DNA of 35,111 nucleotides from Rusavskia elegans (taxonomy: Eukaryota > Ascomycota > Lecanoromycetes > Teloschistales > Teloschistaceae). Shown here one piece after another: positions 23,677 through 35,000 of this stretch. The position numbers and the translations under genes were made by a program. Location of the stretch: the NCBI GenBank assembly GCA_011316305.1, contig SAUG01000202.1, forward strand, positions 1-35,111. Reading direction: 5' to 3'. The notes beneath the pieces are model-generated. The model ran no database searches. It worked only from the letters and a program-made list of their open reading frames with translations, and was not told where the DNA came from. The stretch's first letter is position 1. Each line of letters begins with the position of its first letter.

Positions 23677-24920
23677 TTTATTGAAATTATAAAATGGAAA
23701 GCTTGCTTGATGAATTAAAAGGCGTAAGTCTAGATTATATATATAATTTAGAATAGGAAAAGTTATATATTTAATACGGGATAGAGATTACGTAATATAT
23801 ACGACGTAATTATATCTATATATTCTAATATTTCTATATAAATTAATAGTAGCGGTATAGTAAAAATAAAAAGCTCTTTTATAATATTAACGCCGATAAA
23901 TAAAATAAGAAAATAAAGGATAGTTTCTATAAACTATCCAATTTCCTATAGATTTACTATTAAAAAAAATAAGTAAATAATAATATAGAAAAGTAGATAG
24001 TAGTTTAATAAAAACCTTTTTTAGAAAACTTCGGTAAAAATAAAACTAGTAGAAAAAAAAACGCAAAGTATATTAAATAAGTAAATAAAGATCTAATATA
24101 TCCAATTTAATATAAAATTTTATAAAAAAAACTTTTTACGTATTATAATAAATAATTATAAAAAAATTAAACTTCTAACTATTATATATAGATATTAATT
24201 AAAAGTAGTATCTGAAGATATATAATAAAATATATAAATATTATTTAATAGAATTAGAATTTAAATTCAGTAAAATTTGGAAATCGTAGATTATTATTAC
24301 TAAAGATAGTATCCTGCGTATAAACTATTACTAAATACTAGATAGTAGTAGATTTAAAATACTTTCCGAACTATTAGTAGTCGATATAGTAGTAGATATT
24401 ATAGATCTTTCGCTCTAGACGGATATAGTTAATAAAGGAGCTTTAAATACTAGAAAACGTTTAATAGATTTAGATTTCTATAATAACGGATTTTATATAA
24501 CTATCGCAGCTCTAGATATAATAATAAAGATATCAATCTAAAGTTAAATTATTATTAATTACTACGCTCTAGATTTACTAATTGGATTTAAATTATATTT
24601 AATCCTTTATAATATATAAAAGCTATATTATTATAAAGATACTAATAGCTATATAGACGTTCGAAAGTTTATTTTACTAGAATTAATTAAAGAAATTCTA
24701 GTATTTAGAATCTTTAATTTTTATTTTAGTAGCGAAATAGCTTCTATATTTTCTATTAATAAAGAATATAATTCGAGTATAGAAATTAATACGGTTATTT
24801 TCATTATAGTAGTTAATATAACTACTAAAATCGTTTTAAATTTATTAATTATTACCATTATATATTCCGGGTTAATCTAAATAGTAGATAAACTATATAT
24901 TTTAAAAGAGATAGATACTA
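23677..24920. repeat. 1,244-bp tandem unit, copy 1
   Basis: It begins TTTATTGAAATTATAAAATGG and is collinear with 24,921-26,162. Conserved islands include AAAATGGAAAGCTTG and TAATATTAACGCCGATAAATAAAATAA. A plus-strand frame reads KMESLLDELKGVSLDYIYN near its start, but no family is recognised and the opposite strand is also readable. Differences between copies are mostly transitions. Confidence 0.8.
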
Positions 24921-26162
24921 TTTATTGAAATAATAAAATGGAAAGCTTGTTTAATTGACTGAAAGACGTAAGCCTAGAATATATATATAATTCAGAGTAA
25001 CTGAAATTAGATAACTAGTACGGGATAGAAATTATATAATATATACGATATTATTCTATCTATATATTCTAATATTGCTATATAGACTAATAATAATAAT
25101 ATTATAAAAAACGAAAACTTTTATATAATATTAACGCCGATAAATAAAATAAAAAAACGAAAGATAATTTCTATAGATTATTTAACTTTCTATAGAATTA
25201 CTATAAAAAAATAAATAAATATTTATATAGGAATTGTAAATAGTAATTCGATAAAAATCTTTTTTAAAAATCTTTAATAAATATAAATCTAGTAGATAAA
25301 ATAAAAGTTAAATATATTAAATAAATAAATAAAAATCTAATATATTCGGCTTAATATAAAATTTTATAAAAAAAATCTTTTTATATATTATAATAGAAAA
25401 TATAAAAAAAGTTTAACTTCTAATTATTATATACGGATATTATATAGAAATAAAGTCGAGCGATATATAATAAAGTCTATAAATTTTATTCGATAGAATT
25501 AAAATTTAAATTTAATAAAATCTAGAAAATATAGATTATTATCGTTAAAGGTAGAATCCGGCGTATAGATTACGACTAAATACTAGTTAATAGTAGATTT
25601 AAAATACTTTTCGTATTACTTGTAGCCGGTATAGTACTAGATACTATAGATTTTACGGTTTTTATAAATATAGTCGATAAAGGATTTTTAAACGTTAAAA
25701 AATATTTAATAGATTCGGATTTCTATAGTAACGGGTTCCGTATAGCTGTCGCAATCCTAAATATAAAGGTATCTGTCTAGAATTAGATTATTAATAATTA
25801 CTACGCTTTAGGCGTACTTATCTAAATTAAACGATATTTAATAGTTTTATATATATAAAAGCTAATTTGTTATAAAAATATTAACGGTTATTTTAACGTT
25901 CAAGATTTTATTTCGCTAGAATTAATTAAAGAAATTCTAGTATTTAAAGTATTCTATTTCTATTTTAGCGATAAAATATACTATATATTTTGTAGTAAAA
26001 AAGATATTATTTAGATATAGAAATAGATACGGTTATTTTTATCGCGGTAGTTAATATATTTACTATTTTAATTTTAAAATTTATTAACTATTATTATTAT
26101 ATAGTCCGGTTTAATCTAGATAGTAGATAGGCTATCAATTTTAAAAAGAATAGATACTATTT
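24921..26162. repeat. 1,244-bp tandem unit, copy 2
   Basis: This is the head-to-tail second copy. It starts TTTATTGAAATAATAAAATGG and ends ATAGATACTATTTA, matching the end of copy 1. The equivalent frame reads KMESLFN then LKDVSLEYIYN, so the segment is conserved at protein level as well as DNA level. This suggests a duplicated coding piece. Confidence 0.8.
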
Positions 26163-26639
26163 AGTTCGGTAATAATTAAATTTCGAGTAATATAGTTTAG
26201 ATAGAAGTTTAAAAAAAAGACTTTGAAATATAATATTTTTAAATAGAAAACTGTTACTAATAGTAAAGTTATAGACTATAGAAAGTAGTATAGTAGTAGG
26301 AAAATCCGATAGCTAGCGGCTATAGGCGGCTAAAAACGGCTAGATATTTAATACTAAACTATTACTATATATTATAGATATAACTATTAAAAAAGATTAC
26401 GAGTAAATAGAAACGATTTAGATAATATATAGATAGTAATAAATTCCTATTATAGATATCCTAAAAGGTTATCTAAAGGTCGGAATCTCGTTTTTCGATT
26501 CTCTAACTAGATTTTACTTTTCGAAGATTATATTTACTATAGCCTTCGTATTTTAGATAGATTTTTATAGAAATCCGGATATATTTAAGGAAAGAAATAG
26601 TATTATTAAATAGTAAACTATATATTATATTCTTTAAAA
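26163..26639. other. RIPed sequence between tandem repeat and copia relic
   Basis: No family recognised. It includes GCGGCTATAGGCGGCTA near 26,309-26,326, the reverse complement of a motif found near the start of the LTRs at 28,954, 32,093 and 35,001. It may be a remnant of a related LTR. Confidence 0.4.
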
Positions 26640-28150
26640 CCTAATATTTTCCGGAAAGTTGTAAAACGTATTCGATTTAGAAATTTAGTTAAACTATTAG
26701 CGACTATCTAATCGATAGATAGATACTAAAGATTTAAAATTTAGCTATTAATCTTCTTTAGAACTAATTTAATTAGATATCGATATATTTATAGCGTCTA
26801 TATATTTAATGATTTTTAGTAAATATTAAAACGTTTTAATGATTACCGTAAATAATAAAAGCTTTTAGTTCGGAATATATATCTATATTAATTTAACCGA
26901 ATAAATTCTAAAACTAAATAGTATTCTTATCTATATAATATATACTTTAATAATCGACTTTATATAAAAATAGTATAATAGTAAATTACTATTTAAAAGA
27001 CTAGTTAAATATATCGCTGCCGATATAAAAATATAATCGAAAGTAAAATAATAAATAGTATAATTATCTATTTAGTTCGAATCGGAATAGTCTATAAAAT
27101 ATAAATAATCGCTTTTATAAACTAATACGAAGTCGATTAAATTCTGAAAGTAATAAAAGATCCGTTTAACAGTCTTTTAATATTATCGAATAGAATTCGA
27201 AATATAACGACGAACTTTTAATAATATAAATATAATATCCGAATAGATACTAAATAAAATAAATATTAGTAATTCTATAATAGTTTAATACTCTATTTTA
27301 GTAGAAATTAGATACTAGCAATCGTTTAATAATTCCTAAAATTAATAGTTTATTTCTATAGATATAACGACTAGCTAATATTTCTATATACGATAGTTTT
27401 ATAGTATTTACTTGATATAAACTCGCTAGCTAAAGTAAAAGATTTTATTAAAACGGTTCCGAATAATCTATAGATCTAAATAGTAGTTTAATAGATCGAG
27501 ATTAGTTATACGAAATATACGGTTAAATTACTATTTAATTTTATTAATTTTCTAGATATTAGAACTAGTGATTAAGATATTATCGATATATATTCTAATA
27601 ATTTTCCGGCTATTAGTAAAAACGCTATTAACGTCGAAAGAAATAAAGTCTAGAAATTTAAAAAAGCCTATAAAATATTTATACTAGAGACGAAGTAATT
27701 ACTTTAGATTATATAAAGTTTTATTAGATTTTTAAACTATATCTAGAATATCCGTATTATTAATAAATTCTATTAGGTACTTTATATAGATTTTCTTATT
27801 AAATAGGCCGTAAAGCAAGGCTATAATAATATTTATTTATTTTAAATTCTAGTTAAAAATAGATATAATAGTAAAGATTATTTTATAGTTTTTCGATTTA
27901 ATAATAGAAGTAAAGATTTTAATATAGTCGATCCTTTCCCGTTATTCGAAGTCTCGTACGATCTAGCGTATCTTCTATCTAGTTATATTCTCTTAGATAT
28001 TTTTTTAAATTTTAAATATCTATTTACTATCTAGTACTTTACGGCCTTTAGATAATTTAATTCTATTCTAGATACTATTTTCTTTTAATATATTAATTTC
28101 GAACAATATAATAGCCTACTATTTATTTCTATACGCGCTAGCTATTATCT
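26640..28150 (-). mobile_element. RIPed Ty1/copia relic, reverse transcriptase to RNase H
   Basis: On the minus strand, read through TAA/TAG, copia blocks follow in order from high to low coordinates. The reverse transcriptase start is near 28,025-28,060 (RKVLDSK then IFK). RDFEQREG-like sequence lies at about 27,930-27,965. LNKTLYNLK lies at about 27,700-27,740. The catalytic box reads IYIDNILIT (about 27,565-27,600). RNase H has YFIDYSDSN near 27,090-27,180, and the C-terminal KYIDAI block is near 26,810. Integrase and Gag were not recognised upstream, and no LTR pair was found, so this is a 5'-truncated or interrupted copy. It differs in orientation and detail from the copia relic at 12.3-16.2 kb. 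Confidence 0.8.
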
Positions 28151-28567
28151 ATTTAAAGATTTTAAAATTAATATCGTATTTAAAATCTATTATTATAAAT
28201 GAAGTAAATAGAAAAAATATTCTAGTAATAGTAATATAGCGAGTAATAGCTATCAGTAATAATAATCGAATAATATAGAAATTTTTACGTTTTTAAAAGA
28301 TATCGTCGAAAGAATCGATAGTATATTATAGAAATATATTACCGGAATACTATAGATATTTACTATCTAATAGTACGGCGGAAAGAATAAAAGAAATAGC
28401 TATAAATAATAGTATTATAGAACGTTTAAAGTTTCGAGCGGGTATAATAACTATAGGCTTTAATAATCTTCTAGAATAACGACGTTTTATAGAAAAGTTA
28501 TCCGGAAGTTCTTCGATACGGATAAACTTTTTATTAAAAAAAACGTTTATAAATCTAATAATTTAAC
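28151..28567. other. RIPed sequence, possible upstream part of the copia relic
   Basis: The minus strand carries an Ile/Leu-rich frame ending at the reverse transcriptase start, as a copia linker would. No diagnostic motif is visible. A short element with inverted ends begins at 28,568. Confidence 0.4.
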
Positions 28568-28727
28568 TAGACCGGCCGTTTTATCGAGTTTCGAACTTAA
28601 GTTCGTGTTCCGGATTCGAGTTTCTAACCGTATTAGAAAGGAAACGAACTTTAACTAGTAATTTAGACGCAATTGCCACGTTTATCGCGAAGTCGGATCG
28701 CCACTTTGGTTCGAAGTGGCCAGTCTA
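28568..28727. mobile_element. 160-bp element with 10-bp inverted ends, MITE-like
   Basis: It starts TAGACCGGCC and ends GGCCAGTCTA, which are inverted copies with one mismatch. The outer TA could be a target duplication of a Tc1/mariner-type element. The interior has normal-looking patches with CA/TG kept (for example 28,671-28,722) and a 6-bp stem, CCACTT / AAGTGG. A related start, TAGACTGGCC followed by similar sequence, recurs at 34,945. Alternatively 28,718 and 34,945 are the two ends of one larger element carrying the gene relic between them. Confidence 0.45.
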
Positions 28728-28953
28728 GATTTAATTATATAGATTGAATAGAATATATATATAATTATCTAGAGAATCGAAAAAACGATAATTAATAATA
28801 ATATAAACTTTGAATTTTTTAAATTTTATTTATTAATCTACGTCGTTATAGATTTAGATAGTATATCCGAAAATACTGAAATTAGAAAGATTAGAAAAAT
28901 TATTAAATTTCCTTTTATATAAAATTATATCGAAGCGAATAGAAAGAAAATAA

Positions 28954-29362
28954 TATTACGTCTACGATTCTATAGAAATTCCCTGGAAGAATTAGTTAGA
29001 TAAACGAGCCTAATTATCTATAGCCGCCTATAGCCGCTATAGCCGCCTTTTCTAACGGGACTTTTAGTAGATAGCTATCTATCGGCCTTTACGGTTACTT
29101 TTATTATATATATTATATTTTATTTCTATAGATAGTTTTTTTTATTAGTTATTAATATAATTATTAAAGACGTATCTACTATTCTCTTTTTAACTATTTT
29201 ATAATAAAGATATTTTATAATATTATAACCGTACTTCTACGGCTATATAGGATTAGTTATAATAATCTATACTAGAATTTCTTTACTATTTAGTAGCTCG
29301 GACTACGTCTATAGCTATAGCTAGGCTTAAATATAACGCCCGTTAATATATAGAGACGTTAA
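28954..29362 (+). repeat. 5' long terminal repeat
   Basis: It matches 32,093-32,502 along its length, including the shared AGCCGCCTATAGCCGCTATA block and TTTAGTAGCTCGGACTACGT. It ends GAGACGTTAAA, against GGGACGTTATA in the 3' copy. The inner ends form the short inverted repeat TRTTACGTC / GACGTTA typical of LTRs. Confidence 0.88.
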
Positions 29363-29458
29363 ATTTTAATAATTTACTATATTAGTCTTATTATCCCGAT
29401 CTATAGATCGAAGTAATACTATTAAAGTAGTAATACTAAACGTCTATAAAAGAGATAA

Positions 29459-30340
29459 AAGATTTTTAAAACTATAGGTTATTTAGATAAATATCTACTT
29501 TATATTATATATAAACTAGTTTCTAAATAAAGTAGTTAAGATTCAATTTATAATATTATATCTAGAAAGAATAATCTTTAATTAGATATAGCTTCGAGTA
29601 GAGGATTACCTCGATAACTCGGAAGGATAGAAAAAAAATAAAATATTATAGATCTTCTATATCTTCGGTAATCTTATTATAGCTATAAAAGAAGCCTTCG
29701 GAAATAATAATAAAGATAGAATAATAGGTAGAAAACTAATAGTTCTAAAATAGTAGAAATCGGTAGCTATCTATACTATTTAGTTTAAAAGGTTAACTTA
29801 TAAAATAGACTAGGAAGATTTAGCTTTAAAAGTCTATTTCTATAAAAGATTCTAGATAAAAGTTAAGGAAACTATAGTAGCGATTAATAAACCGGATTCG
29901 TTAGTAGATTTTATTAAATTTATAATAAAAATTATCGGTGGAAGGATGCGTCATATTACTGAGCAAAATTGAATTGAAATTCTATAGAAAAAACCGTTAT
30001 TTACGTCAACTGAACTGGGATATAAATTCTGCTACCGTGTATTTAATACTGGTATACCAACGCTTGATTTGCTTACCGAACCACTGGTTTACCGGGTACC
30101 AAAACCAAAAAAAATAACTAAATAAATAATAAAAATTAATACTAGATAGTATAAAATATACTTAGATAAACAGACGTTTAGTAAAATAGGATCCGCTAAG
30201 AGAAAGCCTAGAAGAAACCTAATAAAGCTCGATATTACCGAGATTAAAGAATTAAAAACTAAAACTTATTACTTATATAAAAAAACGGGATATTTTAAAA
30301 AAAATTACCTAACTAAAAAAGTAATTAAGATAACTAAATA
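29459..30340 (+). pseudogene. RIPed Ty3/gypsy-type Gag with zinc knuckle
   Basis: In one plus-strand frame the capsid region reads VEDYLDNSEG, IIAIKEAFGN and KETIVAINKPDSLVDFIKF. This matches the retrotransposon Gag pattern of fungal gypsy elements. After the 191-bp insertion the frame resumes, reaching NLIKLDITEIKEL and the zinc knuckle (30,267-30,308). The four ligands of a CX2CX4HX4C knuckle are all present as Tyr, exactly what TGY-to-TAY and CAY-to-TAY change gives. Gag packages element RNA in virus-like particles. It is inactive here because of stops and the insertion. Confidence 0.8.
29935..30125. mobile_element. 191-bp insertion with 13-bp target duplication, mostly un-RIPed
   Basis: From about 29,935 to 30,110 CA and TG are abundant, while DNA on both sides has almost none. 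A 13-bp direct repeat ATAATAAAAATTA flanks it (29,922-29,934 and 30,126-30,138). Removing the insert and one repeat copy rejoins the Gag frame exactly. The right end is A-rich (ACCAAAACCAAAAAAAATAA), which with the target duplication length suggests a LINE or SINE retroposon. There is a hairpin GGTTT...AAACC near 30,089-30,108. I do not recognise the sequence. It arrived after RIP, or was too short to trigger it. Confidence 0.75.
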
Positions 30341-32092
30341 TTTTTTTAAAATAATAGAAGAATTATCTAATAAATATATAGCGAAAAGCTAGTTAGCTTA
30401 TTATAATAATATTTACCCTATTTATCTATTAGATAAAAAGAGAATAGGATATTACTCTAAAAAACTAAGAAAAATATAAAAAACGAAGCCGATAAACGAT
30501 TTTAAACTATATAAAACCGAAAAACCTTTTATAGTAGCGCTTAAAATTAAAATCGAAAGTTAATAAACGATAGTTCTCGTAAATAGAAAGGAAAATAATA
30601 AAATTATAAAGAAATTCTATAATAAAATTAAGAGATATTTCTATAAATAAATAATAAATAGTAATAGAATCTTCGATATCGAAATTAAAATAAAATATAG
30701 ATTAATTAGAATAATAAGTTTTACTATAATCGAAAATTAAAGGAGTTATATTTTTTTAGGAAATAAATAAAATAAATCGATTTTAAAAAAACTAATAGAA
30801 AAAAGTACTATTAGTAAAAAAATAGAATTATAAAAAATATATCTCCTAGCCTATAAAAATTTCTTATATAAAAAAATAGATAAAGTTTTAATAATAAATT
30901 ATAAAGAGATTAAAGATTTAGATAAAAAATTTAAAGAAGGCAAAAAAATTTAGGAAATAAAGATTTAAAAAGAATACTATTACTTTTTTTAATAATTTAC
31001 TAAAAAATATAATAAAAATAGAAAAATAATCTAATAACTTTAGATAAACTATATTAGAAAAATATACTAGAATATAGTTAAAGCTATAGATAAAATCGAA
31101 TACTATAAACTAAACTAAATAAATTAGAATAAAGAAATATCGGATCTAGTATTTAGCGTCTAATTTAGAAATAAAGAATTCGATTAATATCCGTCTTTAT
31201 TATTATAGGACGAAATAGTAGCTAAAGAATATAATTTAGTAGAATTATTAGAAAAACCGAAAATAATTTATAATATAGATATATAATTTAGAATATTTAA
31301 AAATAGTAGTAAAGAAACCTTTTATTAAATCTTTTTTAGAAACCTATATTTTCTATAGATTAAAAAAAATTAAAATCTTTTAAAATTTAATCTAGATTAC
31401 CCGAATTAAATTTAGATATTAATTTAATAGATACCTTATATATAGCTGGTATAAAACTAATAGAAAAGTAAAGTATAACCGGATTATTAAATTTATTAAG
31501 CCGAAAGAATACGCGTTATTTCTAAATAATAAAATTACTTTTATATTTATTTAAAGCGCGATAATAGGTAATAAAATATTTTTATTTACTAAAAAGTTAG
31601 CGGAGATCTAATTCCTAGGCTAAGTATTTATTATAAATTTCCTTTTTAGAATTAAAGAAAGATTCGATATAATAGCGAGCTTTAAAATATTTATTAAAAA
31701 TACCCGCGATATTAGAATAAAATTTATTTTTTTTATTTTTAAAATATTTCTCTACGAGGATTAGTAGAAATAAAGAAATAAAAGAAATAATATATAGATA
31801 GTATTAGATATTAGAAAATTATATAATTTCTAAACTCGAGTATATTTACTATAAATATTACTATTAACCTCGACTTTATATTTTTTTAAAGGATTAAAGG
31901 TATATAGAAAATAAAGAAAAGATATTATAATTTCTTTTAATTAAATATAATAAAAAGATTTTAGTCGATTTCCTCTATAAAAACGTATAATAAAGATATT
32001 AATAAAAAAAAAAAGGAGAATAAAGAAAAAAACTCTTTTTATATTCTATAGACGGTTTTTATATTAAATAAAAAGCGATATAGGAAGGGCCG
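30341..32092. other. Internal region of the LTR element after Gag
   Basis: A Lys/Ile-rich frame continues from Gag, with ELNLDINLIDTLYIAGIKL near 31,400-31,460 that could be a decayed protease region. No reverse transcriptase, RNase H or integrase block is present in 1.75 kb. Identity unresolved. Confidence 0.5.
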
Positions 32093-32502
32093 TATTATAT
32101 CTATAATTCTATAGAAGTTCTTTAGAAAGATTAGTTAAATAAACGAACCTAATTATTTATAGCCGCCTATAGCCGCTATAGCTGCTTTTTTTAATAGAAC
32201 TTTTAGTAGACGGCTATCTATCGGCCTTTACGGCTACTTTTACTATATATATTATTTATTATTTCTATAGATAGTTTCTCTCGTTAGTTATTAATATAAT
32301 TATTAAATACGTATCTACTATTCTCTTTTTAATTACTTTATAATAAAGATACTTTATAATATTATAACCGTACCTCTGCAGCTATATAAAATTAGTTATA
32401 ATAATCTACGCTAGGATTCCCTTACTATTTAGTAGCTCGGACTACGTCTACGGCTATAGCTAGACTCGAGCGTAACGTCCTCTGATATACAGGGACGTTA
32501 TA
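32093..32502 (+). repeat. 3' long terminal repeat
   Basis: It is collinear with the 5' LTR. It starts TATTATATC and ends CCTCTGATATACAGGGACGTTATA, followed directly by the AATAA target copy. It keeps slightly more CA/TG at its right end than the 5' copy. Confidence 0.88.
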
Positions 32503-33674
32503 AATAATATCTAATAAAAACTATAGAATCGATAAAAAAAAGGCTAGAACTTTTAATTTATACTACTAGTAATAAGCGATAATCTTATTTTCTTAAATAA
32601 TATTCTATTTAAATATTCGAAAACTCTATTATTCTAGAAATCATAAAATATAGTAGATTTCTATTAAATATTAGTCTTTCTAAACTTTATATAAAAAATA
32701 TAGTTTTTATACTTGCTGCTATTATTACTATAAAAACGTTTTATATAATAGCTAGCTTTCTTTTATCGCCGACGGAAGTTAATAAAGACGGTAAATTTCT
32801 CGGACGAGGCTTTAAACTATAGATAGTCTACGTCTACGGTTTATCCGTAGTTATTTAGAAAGTTGAAAATATATTAAATTCTATTATAAACTATTAGAAA
32901 TTCGTATTTTCTAATCGATCCTTTAATATCGAAATAAATAAACTCTATTAAATAGTATTTGTATTCGATAGAGTTATAGTAGAATTTAGTATACTATTTA
33001 CCTAAAATATAGATTTTATAATTAGTTTTCTTTAGAAATTTTAATAGGTTAATTTCTATAGCTATTCCGCCGATAAGTTTTCTAATATTCTATTTACTAA
33101 AATAATATAGACGTTTATACTATTTTTTAAATATTTCGAAATTAATAGCGGCTAGATTGATAAAGGCGTGTACTATTAATATCTCTAGTTTAAAGAAAAT
33201 ATAGATACCGGTCTAGCGATAGAAAACGATTTTATTATTAAAGCAGATATCGAATATAAAGATCTAAGTTTATAAATCGAATTTAATACCTTTATCGATA
33301 AAAAAGCTAGAAGATAGTAAATTAATAGTTATTCTAGGTATATATTAGCTATTTATAACCGGTAAAGTTTAGATTCGACCTTTTATAATATATAGGAACC
33401 TAATAATATCTATTCCGATAGAATAGAAACTACGGCTTCCGATACTTTCTAGAAATTATCTATTAAAAAATCGAAATTCGGTAAATTACTTTCGCTAGAA
33501 AGTTATATACTAGATATAATAGATATTAATAAACTAGAAAGAGGCGCGGTCTACTATAGTATATACTAGTAAAAGAAAGAAAAATACTATAGTAAAAAAA
33601 ATATATATTTAGAAAAAAAAGTAAAAGCGATATATAATTTATTAGAAAGTAAATTAATAACTAGATTTATCTAA

Positions 33675-34944
33675 TTTTTATTAATATTATTAGTTTTAGA
33701 AATATTAGCGTTACTAGATAATTTATTATTATTTTTAGATTTCGTTTCGGAATTTTTATCTTTTTTTTTTACTTTTCCTATAATTATTACTATAGCGACT
33801 TTTATTAATTCCGTTTTAATTACTATTATTATTACTATTTTCTTTACTAGCGCGGTTTTTACGAATCTTTTTTATTTAATTTTTTTTTTTAATATAATAT
33901 ATAGTATATTAATTTAATAAAACTATCTTTAATATAGCCGGTATAGTAGTCTATCTAGAAAGTAATATAATATTTTTTCCCGACGATTTTATTTAGTAGA
34001 ATATTAGTAGATAATAAAATAGTAGATTTTTTAAACTTCTAGTTACTTTAGAAGGAAAAGATAAATATAATAACTTTATCGAAAGTAATAATAGACTTTT
34101 TAGAAAAGTTTTATAGAGGGATAGTTTAATATATCTATATAAAAGAAATCCGGAAATATTTAAAAAAAAAATGAACTAAAGCCTACTAGAAAATTATTAA
34201 TAATATAAAAATCTAATAGGCGATATTATATAGCGAATAGATTATTAAAAATATAATAAAATTCGGTAGTATAGATTTCTACGTCTAAGAAAATATTATA
34301 TTTAACTTCGCGATACTAATCGTATAGGATTTAAAAAAAACTAAAGTTTTTTATTAGAAACTATTCTTTTAATATATTTAATATAGTTTTTATATTCGTT
34401 TTAAATATATTTTATTTAATTAGAAAAGCTAAATTATTACTATAAATAATTTAAATAATTTAATAGATAGTAGTTATCTTTTCTAGTTTCGAAATTATAG
34501 ATTCGTTTAGAATAGAACTATTTAGATAATCTATATAATTATTAAATGTAAACTATTTTTAAATTTACTAAAACTAGATATAATAGATATTTTCTTTTTA
34601 AATAAAAAAAGCTTTAAAATCGCGCTAAAAATTAATAGTAGAAACTATAAAAAATATAATTGATATAATAGATATAGTAACTATATCGCCGGCTTCGGTA
34701 TAGAAAAAAAGGAAAATTATACTATAAAAGTCGCGTTTTTATTACTAATAGAATTTTTATAGCTTTCAATAATATTTAACGAATTTATTAAAAAAGATAT
34801 TTTTAAAACCGAAAAGATTTATAAAAGAAATAGAAATAGAAAAATTTAATAAAATCGCCCGAAAAATATTAATATTTAGTAAATATTTAGATTCGAAAAC
34901 GTTATCTATAGCTATATTCTAAATCGACACTAAATTCTCTATAT
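33675..34944 (+). pseudogene. RIPed coding relic, unidentified
   Basis: A poly-Thr/Ile-like low-complexity stretch (33,675-33,900) is followed by a plus-strand frame from about 33,962. It reads FKLLVTLEGKDKYNNFIES and, near 34,125, LIYLYKRNPEIFKKKMN, interrupted only by TAA/TAG until beyond 34,500. It could be the second part of the gene relic upstream or a second protein of the same element. No family recognised. Confidence 0.45.
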
Positions 34945-35000
34945 TAGACTGGCCGGTTCGGATCGGGTTTCCGTCGAACCGTCGGGCATCCGATCCGATT
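34945..35000. repeat. Second TIR-like end, cut by an LTR
   Basis: It starts TAGACTGGCCGGTTCGG, like 28,568-28,580, and as its reverse complement it resembles 28,690-28,727. It is barely RIPed and contains an 8-bp inverted pair, CGGATCGG / CCGATCCG. The third LTR begins immediately after it. Confidence 0.5.

Larger units (their letters stand above)
28954..32502 (+). mobile_element. Complete RIPed LTR retrotransposon with target duplication
   Basis: Two direct repeats of about 410 bp (28,954-29,362 and 32,093-32,502) bound the element. A 5-bp direct repeat AATAA flanks both ends (28,949-28,953 and 32,503-32,507). The outer ends read TA...TA where LTR elements have TG...CA, exactly what CpA-to-TpA change produces. 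The less mutated third LTR at 35,001 does start with TG. Between the LTRs are 2.73 kb with a Ty3/gypsy-type Gag and zinc knuckle. No reverse transcriptase or integrase motif was found, so it was probably non-autonomous. A purine-rich AGGAAGGG precedes the 3' LTR. Confidence 0.88.
28800..33674 (+). pseudogene. Unidentified gene relic split by an LTR retrotransposon
   Basis: A plus-strand frame reads YPKILKLERLEKLLNFLLYK up to 28,953. It resumes in the same frame at 32,508 after the retrotransposon and one target copy are skipped, reading YLIKTIESIKKRLELLIYTT. It continues without frameshift to a TAA at 33,672-33,674, with LLSPTEVNKDGKFLGRGFKL near 32,755-32,815 and KLERGAVYYSIY near 33,528. 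Only TAA/TAG interrupt it. About 440 codons remain. No family is recognised. With inverted-end motifs at 28,718 and 34,945 it could be a transposase gene, but this is inference. Confidence 0.55.
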
